From JAYTXL01 sp043742955 (lineage in GTDB: Bacteria; Verrucomicrobiota; Verrucomicrobiia; Limisphaerales; JAYTXL01), in the NCBI GenBank assembly GCA_043742955.1, contig JAYTXL010000341.1, positions 1 to 22,564 on the forward strand: 22,564 nucleotides of DNA. Reading direction: 5' to 3'. A program made the translations under genes and the position numbers. Below are positions 22,160-22,564 of this stretch, piece after piece; within the stretch, counting starts at the first letter, position 1; every line of letters begins with the position of its first letter. The notes under the pieces were generated by a model, which saw only the letters and a program-made list of their open reading frames with translations, searched no databases and was not told where the DNA came from.

Positions 22160-22564
22160 ATGAGAAATCTGATTAATAGTCCCCGGCGGCGGCGCGACCG
22201 TCAGCCCGGTTTTACGTTGATTGAGTTGCTGGTGATCATTGCGATCATCGCCATCCTGGCGGCGCTGTTACTGCCCGCCCTGGCCCGGGCGCGCCTGAAG
22301 GCCCAGGCCTCCACGTGCATGAATAACCTCAAGCAAATCGGCTTGGGTTACACCATGTACACGGACGACTGCCATGACAAGTTGCCGGCCGCGCTCATTG
22401 GTTATTCGGCTGGTGGTCGGACGTGGGATGATTTAATCGACGGTTATATCGGCGGCTCCATGACGCCCGGGCAGTTGGATGGTTATGGGTCCAAGCTGAC
22501 CGGAAAATTCCCCAAGACCCTGAAATGCCCGGCCGATAAAGTGCTGGTGCAACAGGCGTGGGGC
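22160..22564 (+). CDS. Prepilin-like protein (type II secretion/type IV pilin family), 3' end outside the window
   Basis: The 135 visible codons start with a short basic leader (SPRRRRDRQPG) and the prepilin peptidase site G17|FTLIELL with Glu22, followed by a hydrophobic helix (VIIAIIAILAALLLPALARA). This is the class III signal of pseudopilins and type IV pilins. The next part (CMNNLKQIGLGYTMYTDD, then CHDKLPAA and FPKTLKCPAD) is the pattern of the large Verrucomicrobiota/Planctomycetota family often called DUF1559-like or GspG/H-like prepilins, which occur in many copies per genome and need not belong to a secretion operon. The start ATG at 22160 follows GGAACAAAAAT. The C-terminus is not in the window. 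Confidence 0.92.
   Translation, partial: MRNLINSPRRRRDRQPGFTLIELLVIIAIIAILAALLLPALARARLKAQASTCMNNLKQIGLGYTMYTDDCHDKLPAALIGYSAGGRTWDDLIDGYIGGSMTPGQLDGYGSKLTGKFPKTLKCPADKVLVQQAWG

Noticed and set aside
1..22564. CRISPR arrays, transposases, phage genes, toxin-antitoxin or defence systems
   Set aside because: No regularly spaced repeats and no such protein families were recognised on either strand.

Overview
The window looks like a chromosomal stretch of a GC-rich (roughly 60% G+C by eye) member of the Verrucomicrobiota, probably near the Pedosphaera/Limisphaerales lineage. The pointers are family-level: a DUF1549/DUF1553 protein paired with a DUF1501 Tat-type protein, a prepilin with the G|FTLIELL signature following a small proline-rich lipoprotein, a non-canonical ECF sigma factor set, and an apgM-type phosphoglycerate mutase. 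This assignment is inference; no rRNA or tRNA is present to confirm it.

Layout. 1-1606 (minus): the N-terminal part of prephenate dehydrogenase and a two-domain CbiX-like chelatase, separated by a repeat-like spacer. 1607-1824: a divergent control region with two adjacent palindromes. 1825-2082 (plus): a small secreted EF-hand protein. 2083-2531: non-coding. 2532-4987 (plus): an apparent three-gene operon with an ECF sigma factor, a small two-helix membrane protein (probable anti-sigma) and a bactofilin-like/RDD membrane protein. 5096-6313 (minus): a polytopic membrane protein of unknown function. 6536-9488 (plus): the DUF1549/DUF1553-DUF1501 pair. 9562-9592: a good intrinsic terminator. 9643-10944 (plus): a CvpA-like membrane protein with an added C-terminal domain. 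15425-10984 (minus, read right to left): apgM, sugar nucleotidyltransferase, long-chain polyprenyl diphosphate synthase, ECF sigma factor, single-helix anti-sigma-like protein. 15745-16773 (plus): Sua5-type threonylcarbamoyl-AMP synthase. 18028-16934 (minus): a Gfo/Idh/MocA oxidoreductase, preceded by a 41-codon remnant of a VOC (glyoxalase-fold) gene. 18408-20069 (plus): a secreted CocE/NonD-type alpha/beta hydrolase. 20158-21045 (plus): a membrane-anchored SGNH/GDSL hydrolase. 21047-21431 (minus): what I read as a frameshifted, unidentified pseudogene. 21649 to the end (plus): a lipoprotein and a truncated prepilin.

How the genes fit together. Most of the window is housekeeping (aromatic amino acids, glycolysis, isoprenoid chain, tRNA t6A) mixed with envelope functions. 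The most interesting theme is that two separate ECF sigma genes are each followed directly by a small membrane protein with the same plan: short cytosolic part, P-rich stretch, amphipathic helix, tryptophan pair, then transmembrane helix. Neither has the zinc-binding anti-sigma motif. One of these modules also carries a bactofilin-like/RDD protein, which suggests an envelope-sensing circuit. I see no CRISPR array, phage, transposase, toxin-antitoxin or recognisable defence system.
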